Shown: in pieces, positions 47,283-63,018 of the stretch
Numbering within the stretch: the first letter of the stretch is position 1
Layout of the letters: every line of letters begins with the position of its first letter
Assembly: GCA_964057225.1 (NCBI GenBank)
Contig: OZ059895.1
Location: forward strand, 17,947,688 to 18,011,687
Length of the DNA stretch: 64,000 nt
Direction: 5' to 3'
Origin: Auanema rhodensis
Taxonomy: Eukaryota > Nematoda > Chromadorea > Rhabditida > Rhabditidae
Translations under genes and position numbers: made by a program
Notes under the pieces: generated by a model
The model's input: only the letters and a program-made list of their open reading frames with translations
Told to the model about the DNA's origin: nothing
Database searches by the model: none

Positions 47283-47719
47283 AAAATATCTTTTTAAAAA
47301 GAATGAGCAATCTTTAACAATGATAAAATCTGCCAAAAGATGTATAACAACTAAGATTTCATTTTTGTCTCATGCTTGTACTTAGGCAATTATGTTTAAA
47401 TAAACGCTCATATCCAATCATCTTATTATATCTAAAACCAAAACAATCGAAATTAGAGATTAAATTACAGTTATACATGTTAATCGGTATTACTCATGAT
47501 TAGAAACCTTAACAATAAAAAGGTTTATGAATATATATAAAGTACATATTGATATATAACGAGATTAATTTAATTACCTGTAAAACCATGAGGTATATTG
47601 CAAACGTAAATAAGAGATATCATAATTAGGAAATTTTCAAACGGTTCTAAAGAATAGAATAATAATAGTGACCTTAATAACTATAAATAAATTTTAAATC
47701 CTATTTTTGTGCCAAGTTA

Positions 47720-47827
<108 letters not shown>

Positions 47828-48445
47828 TCAAAAGAAGACAAGCAAATAAGCTTTTATCAGTGTTGAATGCTGAAAACACTTGCAATATTGCTAAGAAGTT
47901 TTTTGTCCTTATCAATATCAGAAATAGTATCAGTACTGAGGTTCTTGTAAAGGAAAACATACTGAAAATGCTCTTAGCTACAAAACAGGATAAATAACAA
48001 TTTTTAATAGCTATACGTTAAAATAAACTTATGTTTTTTGAAGAAATATCTTTAAAAACTTTGTAAAGTTAAGTTATGTATGATTGAATACGTGAATCAT
48101 TCATAATGTACTCATTATCAGTTTCAAAAAATTGTCACTTTGTTTGGATTCTTAAAGGATTAGAGTGTTTCTAAGCAGACACGCAAACACAATATGAACA
48201 CATCACGAACATGACCTGATAGCAACAGGGCATTTCTTTCGGTCTTGAATTTAATTAGTAAAACTTTTCCTTTATCATTGCGGCATCGAAAACAAAAATC
48301 TTCAAATTGAATATTATAGTATTTATTACCTCATTTAGAAAGTACAACATAAACTCATTAAAGGTTGAGTATGATAAGAACAGTGGTATATAATGAGTGA
48401 AGAGCTTTACTCCAGTACTCTTCTTACGGAAGGCAGTAATTCAGA

Positions 48446-49285
48446 ATGCATCGTTCGATGTGGACCGTTCTCTTTGCCGTGCTTATGGCTCAGGTATACT
48501 TTCAGTAACTTTAAATGAATTCTGAAATATTTTAGACTAGAGTAAGCGCTCGCTATGTCTCCACACAGCCTGAAGCCAAATTTTTGAGCATGGCACTTCC
48601 TGAAGGAGGTGTAGTCAGCGGAGCTGCTGGAGCCGCAGGAGGATTGGTTAACGGAGCTGCTGGAGCTGCAGGAGGAATTGTCAACGGAGCTGCTGGTGCC
48701 GCAGGAGGAATCGTTCGTGGAGCACACGGAGCTGCCACAGGATTGGTTAACGGAGCTGCTGGAGCTGCAGGAGGATTGGTTAACGGAGCTGCTCAAGCTG
48801 CAGGAGGAATTGTCAACGGAGCTGCTGGAGCTGCAGGAGAAATCGTTCGTGGAGCACACGGAGCTGCCACAGGATTAGTTAACGGAGCTAGTATTGGATT
48901 AGGATCTATTATTGGAGGATTGGCCCACGCTGCCAGCGGAATTGTCAACGGAGCTGCAGGAGCATTGAATGGTGGATATTATGGAGGACCTGGAGTTATA
49001 TATGGTGGATCATACGGAGTACCTGGAGTTATATATGGTGGATCATACGGAGTACCTGGAGGTATGTATGGTGGATCATACGGAGTACCTGGAAGCGTGT
49101 ATGGAGGATCATACGGAGGATCATACGGAGTACCTGGAGGTATGTATGGTGGATCATACGGAGGATCTGGAAGTATGTATGGTGGATCATACGGAGGCCC
49201 TGGAGGTATGTATGGTGGATCATACGGAGGATCTGGATCATACGTATATCCACCATCTTACGGACCATACCTTCAAATTAAGTAA
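48446..49285 (+). CDS. Array gene 3, 265 aa
   Basis: Exons 48446-48493 and 48536-49285. It has AGEIVRG and HAASG like gene 2, but one GYYGGPG unit and an added GGMYGGSYGVPGSVYGG segment in the tail. The predicted protein is identical to gene 4. Confidence 0.9.
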
Positions 49286-49722
49286 AAAATATCTTTTTAA
49301 AAAGAATGAGCAATCTTTAACAATGATAAAATCTGCCAAAAGATGTATAACAACTAAGATTTCATTTTTGTCTCATGCTTGTACTTAGGCAATTATGTTT
49401 AAATAAACGCTCATATCCAATCATCTTATTATATCTAAAACCAAAACAATCGAAATTAGAGATTAAATTACAGTTATACATGTTAATCGGTATTACTCAT
49501 GATTAGAAACCTTAACAATAAAAAGGTTTATGAATATATATAAAGTACATATTGATATATAACGAGATTAATTTAATTACCTGTAAAACCATGAGGTATA
49601 TTGCAAACGTAAATAAGAGATATCATAATTAGGAAATTTTCAAACGGTTCTAAAGAATAGAATAATAATAGTGACCTTAATAACTATAAATAAATTTTAA
49701 ATCCTATTTTTGTGCCAAGTTA

Positions 49723-49830
<108 letters not shown>

Positions 49831-50448
49831 TCAAAAGAAGACAAGCAAATAAGCTTTTATCAGTGTTGAATGCTGAAAACACTTGCAATATTGCTAAGAA
49901 GTTTTTTGTCCTTATCAATATCAGAAATAGTATCAGTACTGAGGTTCTTGTAAAGGAAAACATACTGAAAATGCTCTTAGCTACAAAACAGGATAAATAA
50001 CAATTTTTAATAGCTATACGTTAAAATAAACTTATGTTTTTTGAAGAAATATCTTTAAAAACTTTGTAAAGTTAAGTTATGTATGATTGAATACGTGAAT
50101 CATTCATAATGTACTCATTATCAGTTTCAAAAAATTGTCACTTTGTTTGGATTCTTAAAGGATTAGAGTGTTTCTAAGCAGACACGCAAACACAATATGA
50201 ACACATCACGAACATGACCTGATAGCAACAGGGCATTTCTTTCGGTCTTGAATTTAATTAGTAAAACTTTTCCTTTATCATTGCGGCATCGAAAACAAAA
50301 ATCTTCAAATTGAATATTATAGTATTTATTACCTCATTTAGAAAGTACAACATAAACTCATTAAAGGTTGAGTATGATAAGAACAGTGGTATATAATGAG
50401 TGAAGAGCTTTACTCCAGTACTCTTCTTACGGAAGGCAGTAATTCAGA

Positions 50449-51288
50449 ATGCATCGTTCGATGTGGACCGTTCTCTTTGCCGTGCTTATGGCTCAGGTAT
50501 ACTTTCAGTAACTTTAAATGAATTCTGAAATATTTTAGACTAGAGTAAGCGCTCGCTATGTCTCCACACAGCCTGAAGCCAAATTTTTGAGCATGGCACT
50601 TCCTGAAGGAGGTGTAGTCAGCGGAGCTGCTGGAGCCGCAGGAGGATTGGTTAACGGAGCTGCTGGAGCTGCAGGAGGAATTGTCAACGGAGCTGCTGGT
50701 GCCGCAGGAGGAATCGTTCGTGGAGCACACGGAGCTGCCACAGGATTGGTTAACGGAGCTGCTGGAGCTGCAGGAGGATTGGTTAACGGAGCTGCTCAAG
50801 CTGCAGGAGGAATTGTCAACGGAGCTGCTGGAGCTGCAGGAGAAATCGTTCGTGGAGCACACGGAGCTGCCACAGGATTAGTTAACGGAGCTAGTATTGG
50901 ATTAGGATCTATTATTGGAGGATTGGCCCACGCTGCCAGCGGAATTGTCAACGGAGCTGCAGGAGCATTGAATGGTGGATATTATGGAGGACCTGGAGTT
51001 ATATATGGTGGATCATACGGAGTACCTGGAGTTATATATGGTGGATCATACGGAGTACCTGGAGGTATGTATGGTGGATCATACGGAGTACCTGGAAGCG
51101 TGTATGGAGGATCATACGGAGGATCATACGGAGTACCTGGAGGTATGTATGGTGGATCATACGGAGGATCTGGAAGTATGTATGGTGGATCATACGGAGG
51201 CCCTGGAGGTATGTATGGTGGATCATACGGAGGATCTGGATCATACGTATATCCACCATCTTACGGACCATACCTTCAAATTAAGTAA
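50449..51288 (+). CDS. Array gene 4, 265 aa
   Basis: Exons 50449-50496 and 50539-51288. The predicted protein is identical to gene 3, 2003 bp upstream; the flanks also appear identical. This is either a very recent duplication or a collapsed/expanded assembly region. Confidence 0.9.
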
Positions 51289-51725
51289 AAAATATCTTTT
51301 TAAAAAGAATGAGCAATCTTTAACAATGATAAAATCTGCCAAAAGATGTATAACAACTAAGATTTCATTTTTGTCTCATGCTTGTACTTAGGCAATTATG
51401 TTTAAATAAACGCTCATATCCAATCATCTTATTATATCTAAAACCAAAACAATCGAAATTAGAGATTAAATTACAGTTATACATGTTAATCGGTATTACT
51501 CATGATTAGAAACCTTAACAATAAAAAGGTTTATGAATATATATAAAGTACATATTGATATATAACGAGATTAATTTAATTACCTGTAAAACCATGAGGT
51601 ATATTGCAAACGTAAATAAGAGATATCATAATTAGGAAATTTTCAAACGGTTCTAAAGAATAGAATAATAATAGTGACCTTAATAACTATAAATAAATTT
51701 TAAATCCTATTTTTGTGCCAAGTTA

Positions 51726-51833
<108 letters not shown>

Positions 51834-52451
51834 TCAAAAGAAGACAAGCAAATAAGCTTTTATCAGTGTTGAATGCTGAAAACACTTGCAATATTGCTAA
51901 GAAGTTTTTTGTCCTTATCAATATCAGAAATAGTATCAGTACTGAGGTTCTTGTAAAGGAAAACATACTGAAAATGCTCTTAGCTACAAAACAGGATAAA
52001 TAACAATTTTTAATAGCTATACGTTAAAATAAACTTATGTTTTTTGAAGAAATATCTTTAAAAACTTTGTAAAGTTAAGTTATGTATGATTGAATACGTG
52101 AATCATTCATAATGTACTCATTATCAGTTTCAAAAAATTGTCACTTTGTTTGGATTCTTAAAGGATTAGAGTGTTTCTAAGCAGACACGCAAACACAATA
52201 TGAACACATCACGAACATGACCTGATAGCAACAGGGCATTTCTTTCGGTCTTGAATTTAATTAGTAAAACTTTTCCTTTATCATTGCGGCATCGAAAACA
52301 AAAATCTTCAAATTGAATATTATAGTATTTATTACCTCATTTAGAAAGTACAACATAAACTCATTAAAGGTTGAGTATGATAAGAACAGTGGTATATAAT
52401 GAGTGAAGAGCTTTACTCCAGTACTCTTCTTACGGAAGGCAGTAATTCAGA

Positions 52452-53258
52452 ATGCATCGTTCGATGTGGACCGTTCTCTTTGCCGTGCTTATGGCTCAGG
52501 TATACTTTCAGTAACTTTAAATGAATTCTGAAATATTTTAGACTAGAGTAAGCGCTCGCTATGTCTCCACACAGCCTGAAGCCAAATTTTTGAGCATGGC
52601 ACTTCCTGAAGGAGGTGTAGTCAGCGGAGCTGCTGGAGCCGCAGGAGGATTGGTTAACGGAGCTGCTGGAGCTGCAGGAGGAATTGTCAACGGAGCTGCT
52701 GGTGCCGCAGGAGGAATCGTTCGTGGAGCACACGGAGCTGCCACAGGATTGGTTAACGGAGCTGCTGGAGCTGCAGGAGGATTGGTTAACGGAGCTGCTC
52801 AAGCTGCAGGAGGAATTGTCAACGGAGCTGCTGGAGCTGCAGGAGAAATCGTTCGTGGAGCACACGGAGCTGCCACAGGATTAGTTAACGGAGCTAGTAT
52901 TGGATTAGGATCTATTATTGGAGGATTGGCCCACGCTGCCAGCGGAATTGTCAACGGAGCTGCAGGAGCATTGAATGGTGGATATTATGGAGGACCTGGA
53001 GTTATATATGGTGGATATTACGGAGGACCTGGAGTTATATATGGTGGATCATACGGAGTACCTGGAAGCGTGTATGGAGGATCATACGGAGGATCATACG
53101 GAGTACCTGGAGGTATGTATGGTGGATCATACGGAGGATCTGGAAGTATGTATGGTGGATCATACGGAGGCCCTGGAGGCATGTATGGTGGATCATACGG
53201 AGGATCTGGATCATACACATATCCACCATCTTACGGACCATACCTTCAAATTAAGTAA
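52452..53258 (+). CDS. Array gene 5, 254 aa
   Basis: Exons 52452-52499 and 52542-53258. The tail is 11 residues (33 nt) shorter than in gene 3, with two GYYGGPGVIYGG units followed by GSVYGG. It has AGEIVRG and HAASG and ends SYTYPP as in gene 1. The predicted protein is identical to gene 6. Confidence 0.9.
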
Positions 53259-53695
53259 AAAATATCTTTTTAAAAAGAATGAGCAATCTTTAACAATGAT
53301 AAAATCTGCCAAAAGATGTATAACAACTAAGATTTCATTTTTGTCTCATGCTTGTACTTAGGCAATTATGTTTAAATAAACGCTCATATCCAATCATCTT
53401 ATTATATCTAAAACCAAAACAATCGAAATTAGAGATTAAATTACAGTTATACATGTTAATCGGTATTACTCATGATTAGAAACCTTAACAATAAAAAGGT
53501 TTATGAATATATATAAAGTACATATTGATATATAACGAGATTAATTTAATTACCTGTAAAACCATGAGGTATATTGCAAACGTAAATAAGAGATATCATA
53601 ATTAGGAAATTTTCAAACGGTTCTAAAGAATAGAATAATAATAGTGACCTTAATAACTATAAATAAATTTTAAATCCTATTTTTGTGCCAAGTTA

Positions 53696-53803
<108 letters not shown>

Positions 53804-54421
53804 TCAAAAGAAGACAAGCAAATAAGCTTTTATCAGTGTTGAATGCTGAAAACACTTGCAATATTGCTAAGAAGTTTTTTGTCCTTATCAATATCAGAAA
53901 TAGTATCAGTACTGAGGTTCTTGTAAAGGAAAACATACTGAAAATGCTCTTAGCTACAAAACAGGATAAATAACAATTTTTAATAGCTATACGTTAAAAT
54001 AAACTTATGTTTTTTGAAGAAATATCTTTAAAAACTTTGTAAAGTTAAGTTATGTATGATTGAATACGTGAATCATTCATAATGTACTCATTATCAGTTT
54101 CAAAAAATTGTCACTTTGTTTGGATTCTTAAAGGATTAGAGTGTTTCTAAGCAGACACGCAAACACAATATGAACACATCACGAACATGACCTGATAGCA
54201 ACAGGGCATTTCTTTCGGTCTTGAATTTAATTAGTAAAACTTTTCCTTTATCATTGCGGCATCGAAAACAAAAATCTTCAAATTGAATATTATAGTATTT
54301 ATTACCTCATTTAGAAAGTACAACATAAACTCATTAAAGGTTGAGTATGATAAGAACAGTGGTATATAATGAGTGAAGAGCTTTACTCCAGTACTCTTCT
54401 TACGGAAGGCAGTAATTCAGA

Positions 54422-55228
54422 ATGCATCGTTCGATGTGGACCGTTCTCTTTGCCGTGCTTATGGCTCAGGTATACTTTCAGTAACTTTAAATGAATTCTG
54501 AAATATTTTAGACTAGAGTAAGCGCTCGCTATGTCTCCACACAGCCTGAAGCCAAATTTTTGAGCATGGCACTTCCTGAAGGAGGTGTAGTCAGCGGAGC
54601 TGCTGGAGCCGCAGGAGGATTGGTTAACGGAGCTGCTGGAGCTGCAGGAGGAATTGTCAACGGAGCTGCTGGTGCCGCAGGAGGAATCGTTCGTGGAGCA
54701 CACGGAGCTGCCACAGGATTGGTTAACGGAGCTGCTGGAGCTGCAGGAGGATTGGTTAACGGAGCTGCTCAAGCTGCAGGAGGAATTGTCAACGGAGCTG
54801 CTGGAGCTGCAGGAGAAATCGTTCGTGGAGCACACGGAGCTGCCACAGGATTAGTTAACGGAGCTAGTATTGGATTAGGATCTATTATTGGAGGATTGGC
54901 CCACGCTGCCAGCGGAATTGTCAACGGAGCTGCAGGAGCATTGAATGGTGGATATTATGGAGGACCTGGAGTTATATATGGTGGATATTACGGAGGACCT
55001 GGAGTTATATATGGTGGATCATACGGAGTACCTGGAAGCGTGTATGGAGGATCATACGGAGGATCATACGGAGTACCTGGAGGTATGTATGGTGGATCAT
55101 ACGGAGGATCTGGAAGTATGTATGGTGGATCATACGGAGGCCCTGGAGGCATGTATGGTGGATCATACGGAGGATCTGGATCATACACATATCCACCATC
55201 TTACGGACCATACCTTCAAATTAAGTAA
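54422..55228 (+). CDS. Array gene 6, 254 aa
   Basis: Exons 54422-54469 and 54512-55228. Twin of gene 5 at a 1970-bp step; no protein difference was seen. Confidence 0.9.
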
Positions 55229-55665
55229 AAAATATCTTTTTAAAAAGAATGAGCAATCTTTAACAATGATAAAATCTGCCAAAAGATGTATAACAACTAA
55301 GATTTCATTTTTGTCTCATGCTTGTACTTAGGCAATTATGTTTAAATAAACGCTCATATCCAATCATCTTATTATATCTAAAACCAAAACAATCGAAATT
55401 AGAGATTAAATTACAGTTATACATGTTAATCGGTATTACTCATGATTAGAAACCTTAACAATAAAAAGGTTTATGAATATATATAAAGTACATATTGATA
55501 TATAACGAGATTAATTTAATTACCTGTAAAACCATGAGGTATATTGCAAACGTAAATAAGAGATATCATAATTAGGAAATTTTCAAACGGTTCTAAAGAA
55601 TAGAATAATAATAGTGACCTTAATAACTATAAATAAATTTTAAATCCTATTTTTGTGCCAAGTTA

Positions 55666-55773
<108 letters not shown>

Positions 55774-56391
55774 TCAAAAGAAGACAAGCAAATAAGCTTT
55801 TATCAGTGTTGAATGCTGAAAACACTTGCAATATTGCTAAGAAGTTTTTTGTCCTTATCAATATCAGAAATAGTATCAGTACTGAGGTTCTTGTAAAGGA
55901 AAACATACTGAAAATGCTCTTAGCTACAAAACAGGATAAATAACAATTTTTAATAGCTATACGTTAAAATAAACTTATGTTTTTTGAAGAAATATCTTTA
56001 AAAACTTTGTAAAGTTAAGTTATGTATGATTGAATACGTGAATCATTCATAATGTACTCATTATCAGTTTCAAAAAATTGTCACTTTGTTTGGATTCTTA
56101 AAGGATTAGAGTGTTTCTAAGCAGACACGCAAACACAATATGAACACATCACGAACATGACCTGATAGCAACAGGGCATTTCTTTCGGTCTTGAATTTAA
56201 TTAGTAAAACTTTTCCTTTATCATTGCGGCATCGAAAACAAAAATCTTCAAATTGAATATTATAGTATTTATTACCTCATTTAGAAAGTACAACATAAAC
56301 TCATTAAAGGTTGAGTATGATAAGAACAGTGGTATATAATGAGTGAAGAGCTTTACTCCAGTACTCTTCTTACGGAAGGCAGTAATTCAGA

Positions 56392-57231
56392 ATGCATCGT
56401 TCGATGTGGACCGTTCTCTTTGCCGTGCTTATGGCTCAGGTATACTTTCAGTAACTTTAAATGAATTCTGAAATATTTTAGACTAGAGTAAGCGCTCGCT
56501 ATGTCTCCACACAGCCTGAAGCCAAATTTTTGAGCATGGCACTTCCTGAAGGAGGTGTAGTCAGCGGAGCTGCTGGAGCCGCAGGAGGATTGGTTAACGG
56601 AGCTGCTGGAGCTGCAGGAGGAATTGTCAACGGAGCTGCTGGTGCCGCAGGAGGAATCGTTCGTGGAGCACACGGAGCTGCCACAGGATTGGTTAACGGA
56701 GCTGCTGGAGCTGCAGGAGGATTGGTTAACGGAGCTGCTCAAGCTGCAGGAGGAATTGTCAACGGAGCTGCTGGAGCTGCAGGAGGAATCGTTCGTGGAG
56801 CACACGGAGCTGCCACAGGATTAGTTAACGGAGCTAGTATTGGATTAGGATCTATTATTGGAGGATTGGCCCACGCTGCCAACGGAATTGTCAACGGAGC
56901 TGCAGGAGCATTGAATGGTGGATATTACGGAGGACCTGGAGTTATATATGGTGGATCATACGGAGTACCTGGAGTTATATATGGTGGATCATACGGAGTA
57001 CCTGGAGTTATATATGGTGGATCATACGGAGTACCTGGAAGCGTGTATGGAGGATCATACGGAGGATCATACGGAGTACCTGGAGGTATGTATGGTGGAT
57101 CATACGGAGGATCTGGAAGTATGTATGGTGGATCATACGGAGGCCCTGGAGGTATGTATGGTGGATCATACGGAGGATCTGGATCATACGTATATCCACC
57201 ATCTTACGGACCATACCTTCAAATTAAGTAA
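56392..57231 (+). CDS. Array gene 7, 265 aa
   Basis: Exons 56392-56439 and 56482-57231. It has the gene 1 pattern (AGGIVRG, HAANG, three VIYGGSYGVPG units), but with GSGSMYGG and SYVYPP as in genes 2-4. It looks like a recombinant of the two types. Confidence 0.9.
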
Positions 57232-57668
57232 AAAATATCTTTTTAAAAAGAATGAGCAATCTTTAACAATGATAAAATCTGCCAAAAGATGTATAACAAC
57301 TAAGATTTCATTTTTGTCTCATGCTTGTACTTAGGCAATTATGTTTAAATAAACGCTCATATCCAATCATCTTATTATATCTAAAACCAAAACAATCGAA
57401 ATTAGAGATTAAATTACAGTTATACATGTTAATCGGTATTACTCATGATTAGAAACCTTAACAATAAAAAGGTTTATGAATATATATAAAGTACATATTG
57501 ATATATAACGAGATTAATTTAATTACCTGTAAAACCATGAGGTATATTGCAAACGTAAATAAGAGATATCATAATTAGGAAATTTTCAAACGGTTCTAAA
57601 GAATAGAATAATAATAGTGACCTTAATAACTATAAATAAATTTTAAATCCTATTTTTGTGCCAAGTTA

Positions 57669-57776
<108 letters not shown>

Positions 57777-58394
57777 TCAAAAGAAGACAAGCAAATAAGC
57801 TTTTATCAGTGTTGAATGCTGAAAACACTTGCAATATTGCTAAGAAGTTTTTTGTCCTTATCAATATCAGAAATAGTATCAGTACTGAGGTTCTTGTAAA
57901 GGAAAACATACTGAAAATGCTCTTAGCTACAAAACAGGATAAATAACAATTTTTAATAGCTATACGTTAAAATAAACTTATGTTTTTTGAAGAAATATCT
58001 TTAAAAACTTTGTAAAGTTAAGTTATGTATGATTGAATACGTGAATCATTCATAATGTACTCATTATCAGTTTCAAAAAATTGTCACTTTGTTTGGATTC
58101 TTAAAGGATTAGAGTGTTTCTAAGCAGACACGCAAACACAATATGAACACATCACGAACATGACCTGATAGCAACAGGGCATTTCTTTCGGTCTTGAATT
58201 TAATTAGTAAAACTTTTCCTTTATCATTGCGGCATCGAAAACAAAAATCTTCAAATTGAATATTATAGTATTTATTACCTCATTTAGAAAGTACAACATA
58301 AACTCATTAAAGGTTGAGTATGATAAGAACAGTGGTATATAATGAGTGAAGAGCTTTACTCCAGTACTCTTCTTACGGAAGGCAGTAATTCAGA

Positions 58395-59234
58395 ATGCAT
58401 CGTTCGATGTGGACCGTTCTCTTTGCCGTGCTTATGGCTCAGGTATACTTTCAGTAACTTTAAATGAATTCTGAAATATTTTAGACTAGAGTAAGCGCTC
58501 GCTATGTCTCCACACAGCCTGAAGCCAAATTTTTGAGCATGGCACTTCCTGAAGGAGGTGTAGTCAGCGGAGCTGCTGGAGCCGCAGGAGGATTGGTTAA
58601 CGGAGCTGCTGGAGCTGCAGGAGGAATTGTCAACGGAGCTGCTGGTGCCGCAGGAGGAATCGTTCGTGGAGCACACGGAGCTGCCACAGGATTGGTTAAC
58701 GGAGCTGCTGGAGCTGCAGGAGGATTGGTTAACGGAGCTGCTCAAGCTGCAGGAGGAATTGTCAACGGAGCTGCTGGAGCTGCAGGAGGAATCGTTCGTG
58801 GAGCACACGGAGCTGCCACAGGATTAGTTAACGGAGCTAGTATTGGATTAGGATCTATTATTGGAGGATTGGCCCACGCTGCCAACGGAATTGTCAACGG
58901 AGCTGCAGGAGCATTGAATGGTGGATATTACGGAGGACCTGGAGTTATATATGGTGGATCATACGGAGTACCTGGAGTTATATATGGTGGATCATACGGA
59001 GTACCTGGAGTTATATATGGTGGATCATACGGAGTACCTGGTAGCGTGTATGGAGGATCATACGGAGGATCATACGGAGTACCTGGAGGTATGTATGGTG
59101 GATCATACGGAGGATCTGGAAGTATGTATGGTGGATCATACGGAGGCCCTGGAGGTATGTATGGTGGATCATACGGAGGATCTGGATCATACGTATATCC
59201 ACCATCTTACGGACCATACCTTCAAATTAAGTAA
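58395..59234 (+). CDS. Array gene 8, 265 aa
   Basis: Exons 58395-58442 and 58485-59234. Same protein as gene 7; one silent change was noticed (GGA to GGT before AGCGTG near 59042), which shows the two are separate loci rather than a simple assembly echo. Confidence 0.9.
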
Positions 59235-59671
59235 AAAATATCTTTTTAAAAAGAATGAGCAATCTTTAACAATGATAAAATCTGCCAAAAGATGTATAAC
59301 AACTAAGATTTCATTTTTGTCTCATGCTTGTACTTAGGCAATTATGTTTAAATAAACGCTCATATCCAATCATCTTATTATATCTAAAACCAAAACAATC
59401 GAAATTAGAGATTAAATTACAGTTATACATGTTAATCGGTATTACTCATGATTAGAAACCTTAACAATAAAAAGGTTTATGAATATATATAAAGTACATA
59501 TTGATATATAACGAGATTAATTTAATTACCTGTAAAACCATGAGGTATATTGCAAACGTAAATAAGAGATATCATAATTAGGAAATTTTCAAACGGTTCT
59601 AAAGAATAGAATAATAATAGTGACCTTAATAACTATAAATAAATTTTAAATCCTATTTTTGTGCCAAGTTA

Positions 59672-59779
<108 letters not shown>

Positions 59780-60397
59780 TCAAAAGAAGACAAGCAAATA
59801 AGCTTTTATCAGTGTTGAATGCTGAAAACACTTGCAATATTGCTAAGAAGTTTTTTGTCCTTATCAATATCAGAAATAGTATCAGTACTGAGGTTCTTGT
59901 AAAGGAAAACATACTGAAAATGCTCTTAGCTACAAAACAGGATAAATAACAATTTTTAATAGCTATACGTTAAAATAAACTTATGTTTTTTGAAGAAATA
60001 TCTTTAAAAACTTTGTAAAGTTAAGTTATGTATGATTGAATACGTGAATCATTCATAATGTACTCATTATCAGTTTCAAAAAATTGTCACTTTGTTTGGA
60101 TTCTTAAAGGATTAGAGTGTTTCTAAGCAGACACGCAAACACAATATGAACACATCACGAACATGACCTGATAGCAACAGGGCATTTCTTTCGGTCTTGA
60201 ATTTAATTAGTAAAACTTTTCCTTTATCATTGCGGCATCGAAAACAAAAATCTTCAAATTGAATATTATAGTATTTATTACCTCATTTAGAAAGTACAAC
60301 ATAAACTCATTAAAGGTTGAGTATGATAAGAACAGTGGTATATAATGAGTGAAGAGCTTTACTCCAGTACTCTTCTTACGGAAGGCAGTAATTCAGA

Positions 60398-61126
60398 ATG
60401 CATCGTTCGATGTGGACCGTTCTCTTTGCCGTGCTTATGGCTCAGGTATACTTTCAGTAACTTTAAATGAATTCTGAAATATTTTAGACTAGAGTAAGCG
60501 CTCGCTATGTCTCCACACAGCCTGAAGCCAAATTTTTGAGCATGGCACTTCCTGAAGGAGGTGTAGTCAGCGGAGCTGCTGGTGCCGCAGGAGGAATCGT
60601 TCGTGGAGCACACGGAGCTGCCACAGGATTGGTTAACGGAGCTGCTGGAGCTGCAGGAGGATTGGTTAACGGAGCTGCTCAAGCTGCAGGAGGAATTGTC
60701 AACGGAGCTGCTGGAGCTGCAGGAGGAATCGTTCGTGGAGCACATGGAGCTGCCACAGGATTAGTTAACGGAGCTAGTATTGGATTAGGATCTATTATTG
60801 GAGGATTGGCCCACGCTGCCAGCGGAATTGTCAACGGAGCTGCAGGAGCATTGAATGGTGGATATTATGGAGGACCTGGAGCTATATATGGTGGATATTA
60901 CGGAGGACCTGGAGTTATATATGGTGGATCATACGGAGTACCTGGAGTTATATATGGTGGATCATACGGAGTACCTGGAGGTATGTATGGTGGATCATAC
61001 GGAGGATCTGGAAGTATGTATGGTGGATCATACGGAGGCCCTGGAGGTATGTATGGTGGATCATACGGAGGATCTGGATCATACGTATATCCACCATCTT
61101 ACGGACCATACCTTCAAATTAAGTAA
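60398..61126 (+). CDS. Array gene 9, 228 aa
   Basis: Exons 60398-60445 and 60488-61126. It has lost two 11-mers (66 nt) right after VVSGAAGAAGG, and the tail matches gene 2 minus one VIYGGSYGVPG unit. It has AGGIVRG and HAASG, and a silent CAC-to-CAT change near 60744. Confidence 0.9.
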
Positions 61127-61563
61127 AAAATATCTTTTTAAAAAGAATGAGCAATCTTTAACAATGATAAAATCTGCCAAAAGATGTATAACAACTAAGA
61201 TTTCATTTTTGTCTCATGCTTGTACTTAGGCAATTATGTTTAAATAAACGCTCATATCCAATCATCTTATTATATCTAAAACCAAAACAATCGAAATTAG
61301 AGATTAAATTACAGTTATACATGTTAATCGGTATTACTCATGATTAGAAACCTTAACAATAAAAAGGTTTATGAATATATATAAAGTACATATTGATATA
61401 TAACGAGATTAATTTAATTACCTGTAAAACCATGAGGTATATTGCAAACGTAAATAAGAGATATCATAATTAGGAAATTTTCAAACGGTTCTAAAGAATA
61501 GAATAATAATAGTGACCTTAATAACTATAAATAAATTTTAAATCCTATTTTTGTGCCAAGTTA

Positions 61564-61671
<108 letters not shown>

Positions 61672-62289
61672 TCAAAAGAAGACAAGCAAATAAGCTTTTA
61701 TCAGTGTTGAATGCTGAAAACACTTGCAATATTGCTAAGAAGTTTTTTGTCCTTATCAATATCAGAAATAGTATCAGTACTGAGGTTCTTGTAAAGGAAA
61801 ACATACTGAAAATGCTCTTAGCTACAAAACAGGATAAATAACAATTTTTAATAGCTATACGTTAAAATAAACTTATGTTTTTTGAAGAAATATCTTTAAA
61901 AACTTTGTAAAGTTAAGTTATGTATGATTGAATACGTGAATCATTCATAATGTACTCATTATCAGTTTCAAAAAATTGTCACTTTGTTTGGATTCTTAAA
62001 GGATTAGAGTGTTTCTAAGCAGACACGCAAACACAATATGAACACATCACGAACATGACCTGATAGCAACAGGGCATTTCTTTCGGTCTTGAATTTAATT
62101 AGTAAAACTTTTCCTTTATCATTGCGGCATCGAAAACAAAAATCTTCAAATTGAATATTATAGTATTTATTACCTCATTTAGAAAGTACAACATAAACTC
62201 ATTAAAGGTTGAGTATGATAAGAACAGTGGTATATAATGAGTGAAGAGCTTTACTCCAGTACTCTTCTTACGGAAGGCAGTAATTCAGA

Positions 62290-63018
62290 ATGCATCGTTC
62301 GATGTGGACCGTTCTCTTTGCCGTGCTTATGGCTCAGGTATACTTTCAGTAACTTTAAATGAATTCTGAAATATTTTAGACTAGAGTAAGCGCTCGCTAT
62401 GTCTCCACACAGCCTGAAGCCAAATTTTTGAGCATGGCACTTCCTGAAGGAGGTGTAGTCAACGGAGCTGCTGGTGCCGCAGGAGGAATCGTTCGTGGAG
62501 CACACGGAGCTGCCACAGGATTGGTTAACGGAGCTGCTGGAGCTGCAGGAGGATTGGTTAACGGAGCTGCTCAAGCTGCAGGAGGAATTGTCAACGGAGC
62601 TGCTGGAGCTGCAGGAGGAATCGTTCGTGGAGCACACGGAGCTGCCACAGGATTAGTTAACGGAGCTAGTATTGGATTAGGATCTATTATTGGAGGATTG
62701 GCCCACGCTGCCAGCGGAATTGTCAACGGAGCTGCAGGAGCATTGAATGGTGGATATTATGGAGGACCTGGAGCTATATATGGTGGATATTACGGAGGAC
62801 CTGGAGTTATATATGGTGGATCATACGGAGTACCTGGAGTTATATATGGTGGATCATACGGAGTACCTGGAGGTATGTATGGTGGATCATACGGAGGATC
62901 TGGAAGTATGTATGGTGGATCATACGGAGGCCCTGGAGGTATGTATGGTGGATCATACGGAGGATCTGGATCATACGTATATCCACCATCTTACGGACCA
63001 TACCTTCAAATTAAGTAA
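62290..63018 (+). CDS. Array gene 10, 228 aa
   Basis: Exons 62290-62337 and 62380-63018. Twin of gene 9 but with VVNG in place of VVSG (AGC to AAC at 62460-62462). It is the last complete gene; the step from gene 9 is 1892 bp. Confidence 0.9.
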